Assembly (NCBI GenBank): GCA_964494005.1
Contig: CAZBQE010000047.1
Location: forward strand, 1 to 7,044
DNA length: 7,044 nucleotides
Reading direction: 5' to 3'
Origin: CAJBLF01 sp964494005
Lineage (GTDB): Bacteria; Patescibacteriota; Gracilibacteria; Absconditabacterales; Absconditicoccaceae
The notes below the pieces were generated by a model. The model saw only the letters and a list, made by a program, of their open reading frames with translations, had not been told where the DNA came from and did not search any database. The position numbers were made by a program, and so were the translations under genes. Below, one piece after another: positions 6,938 to 7,044 of the stretch. Positions within the stretch are counted from its first letter, which is position 1; the number at the start of each line of letters is the position of its first letter.

Positions 6938-6966
6938 TTGGTATTTACCCCTTTTGTGGATATACT
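6938..6966 (+). promoter_or_regulatory. Putative promoter of the last, partial gene
   Basis: TTGGTA (6938-6943, four of six) and TATACT (6961-6966, five of six) have the ideal 17-base spacer and lie about 30 bases before the ATG at 6997. The same TATACT hexamer recurs at two other proposed promoters in the window. Confidence 0.5.
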
Positions 6967-6996
6967 TAATATACAAGATTTACTTACCCTACTGAT

Positions 6997-7044
6997 ATGA
7001 AACAGACAAAACTAGAAATCGATAAAGCAGTAGAATGAGAAGGC
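6997..7044 (+). CDS. N-terminus of an unidentified protein, cut by the window edge
   Basis: An ATG at 6997 after a good promoter opens 16 codons without TAA or TAG to the window end: MKQTKLEIDKAVEGEG, with one TGA read as Gly at residue 14. The sequence is too short to identify. No Shine-Dalgarno is seen upstream (TTACTTACCCTACTGAT). Confidence 0.6.

Noticed and set aside
1..7044. Genetic code 4 (UGA = Trp, mycoplasma-like) or selenocysteine at UGA
   Set aside because: The TGA codons fall on conserved Gly in bS16, bL33 and UvrB, not on Trp or Cys, and ordinary TGG codons still serve at Trp (for example WIGKG in bS16). The TGA frequency is far too high for selenocysteine.

Overview
The window comes from a bacterium that reads UGA as glycine (genetic code 25). 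This points to the CPR/Patescibacteria lineages Absconditabacteria (SR1) or Gracilibacteria (BD1-5). With standard stops most genes here break into short pieces. Reading TGA as Gly restores intact ORFs, and in UvrB, bS16 and bL33 the TGA codons fall on glycines conserved in those families. I count 33 in-frame TGA codons over nine coding regions, while all seven genes with a visible end stop at TAA or TAG. The sequence is AT-rich, and Shine-Dalgarno motifs are weak or absent.

Layout. 1-737 (minus): the C-terminal part of UvrB, running off the left edge and lacking the N-terminal helicase half. 906-3737 (plus, divergent): a 943-residue secreted protein with a signal peptide, an SLH-like N-terminal region, two clusters of calcium-binding thrombospondin type-3 repeats and one clear plus several degenerate PKD-like domains. 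It is probably a surface or adhesion protein. 3752-5461 (minus): a co-directional run rpsP (bS16) - two-TM protein - four-TM protein with acidic tail - single-cluster ferredoxin. It ends at an intrinsic terminator lying inside the 3' end of the convergent surface-protein gene. 5574-5747 (minus): rpmG (bL33). 5884-6142 (minus): two tRNA genes, CAU anticodon (Met or Ile2) and Ser-GCU, each followed directly by a copy of an ~85-bp AT-rich repeat with dyad symmetry. 6267-6866 (plus): a 199-residue protein of unknown function. 6997-7044 (plus): the start of another gene.

How the parts fit. The minus-strand block is mainly translation machinery (two tRNAs, bL33, bS16), with envelope genes of unknown role and a small electron carrier downstream. 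The plus-strand surface protein is the only clearly exported product and could contribute to the host- or cell-attached life typical of these lineages; that is inference. The main points of interest are the recoded UGA, the truncated uvrB, the surface-protein architecture, the tRNA-linked repeats and the unusual rpsP neighbourhood.
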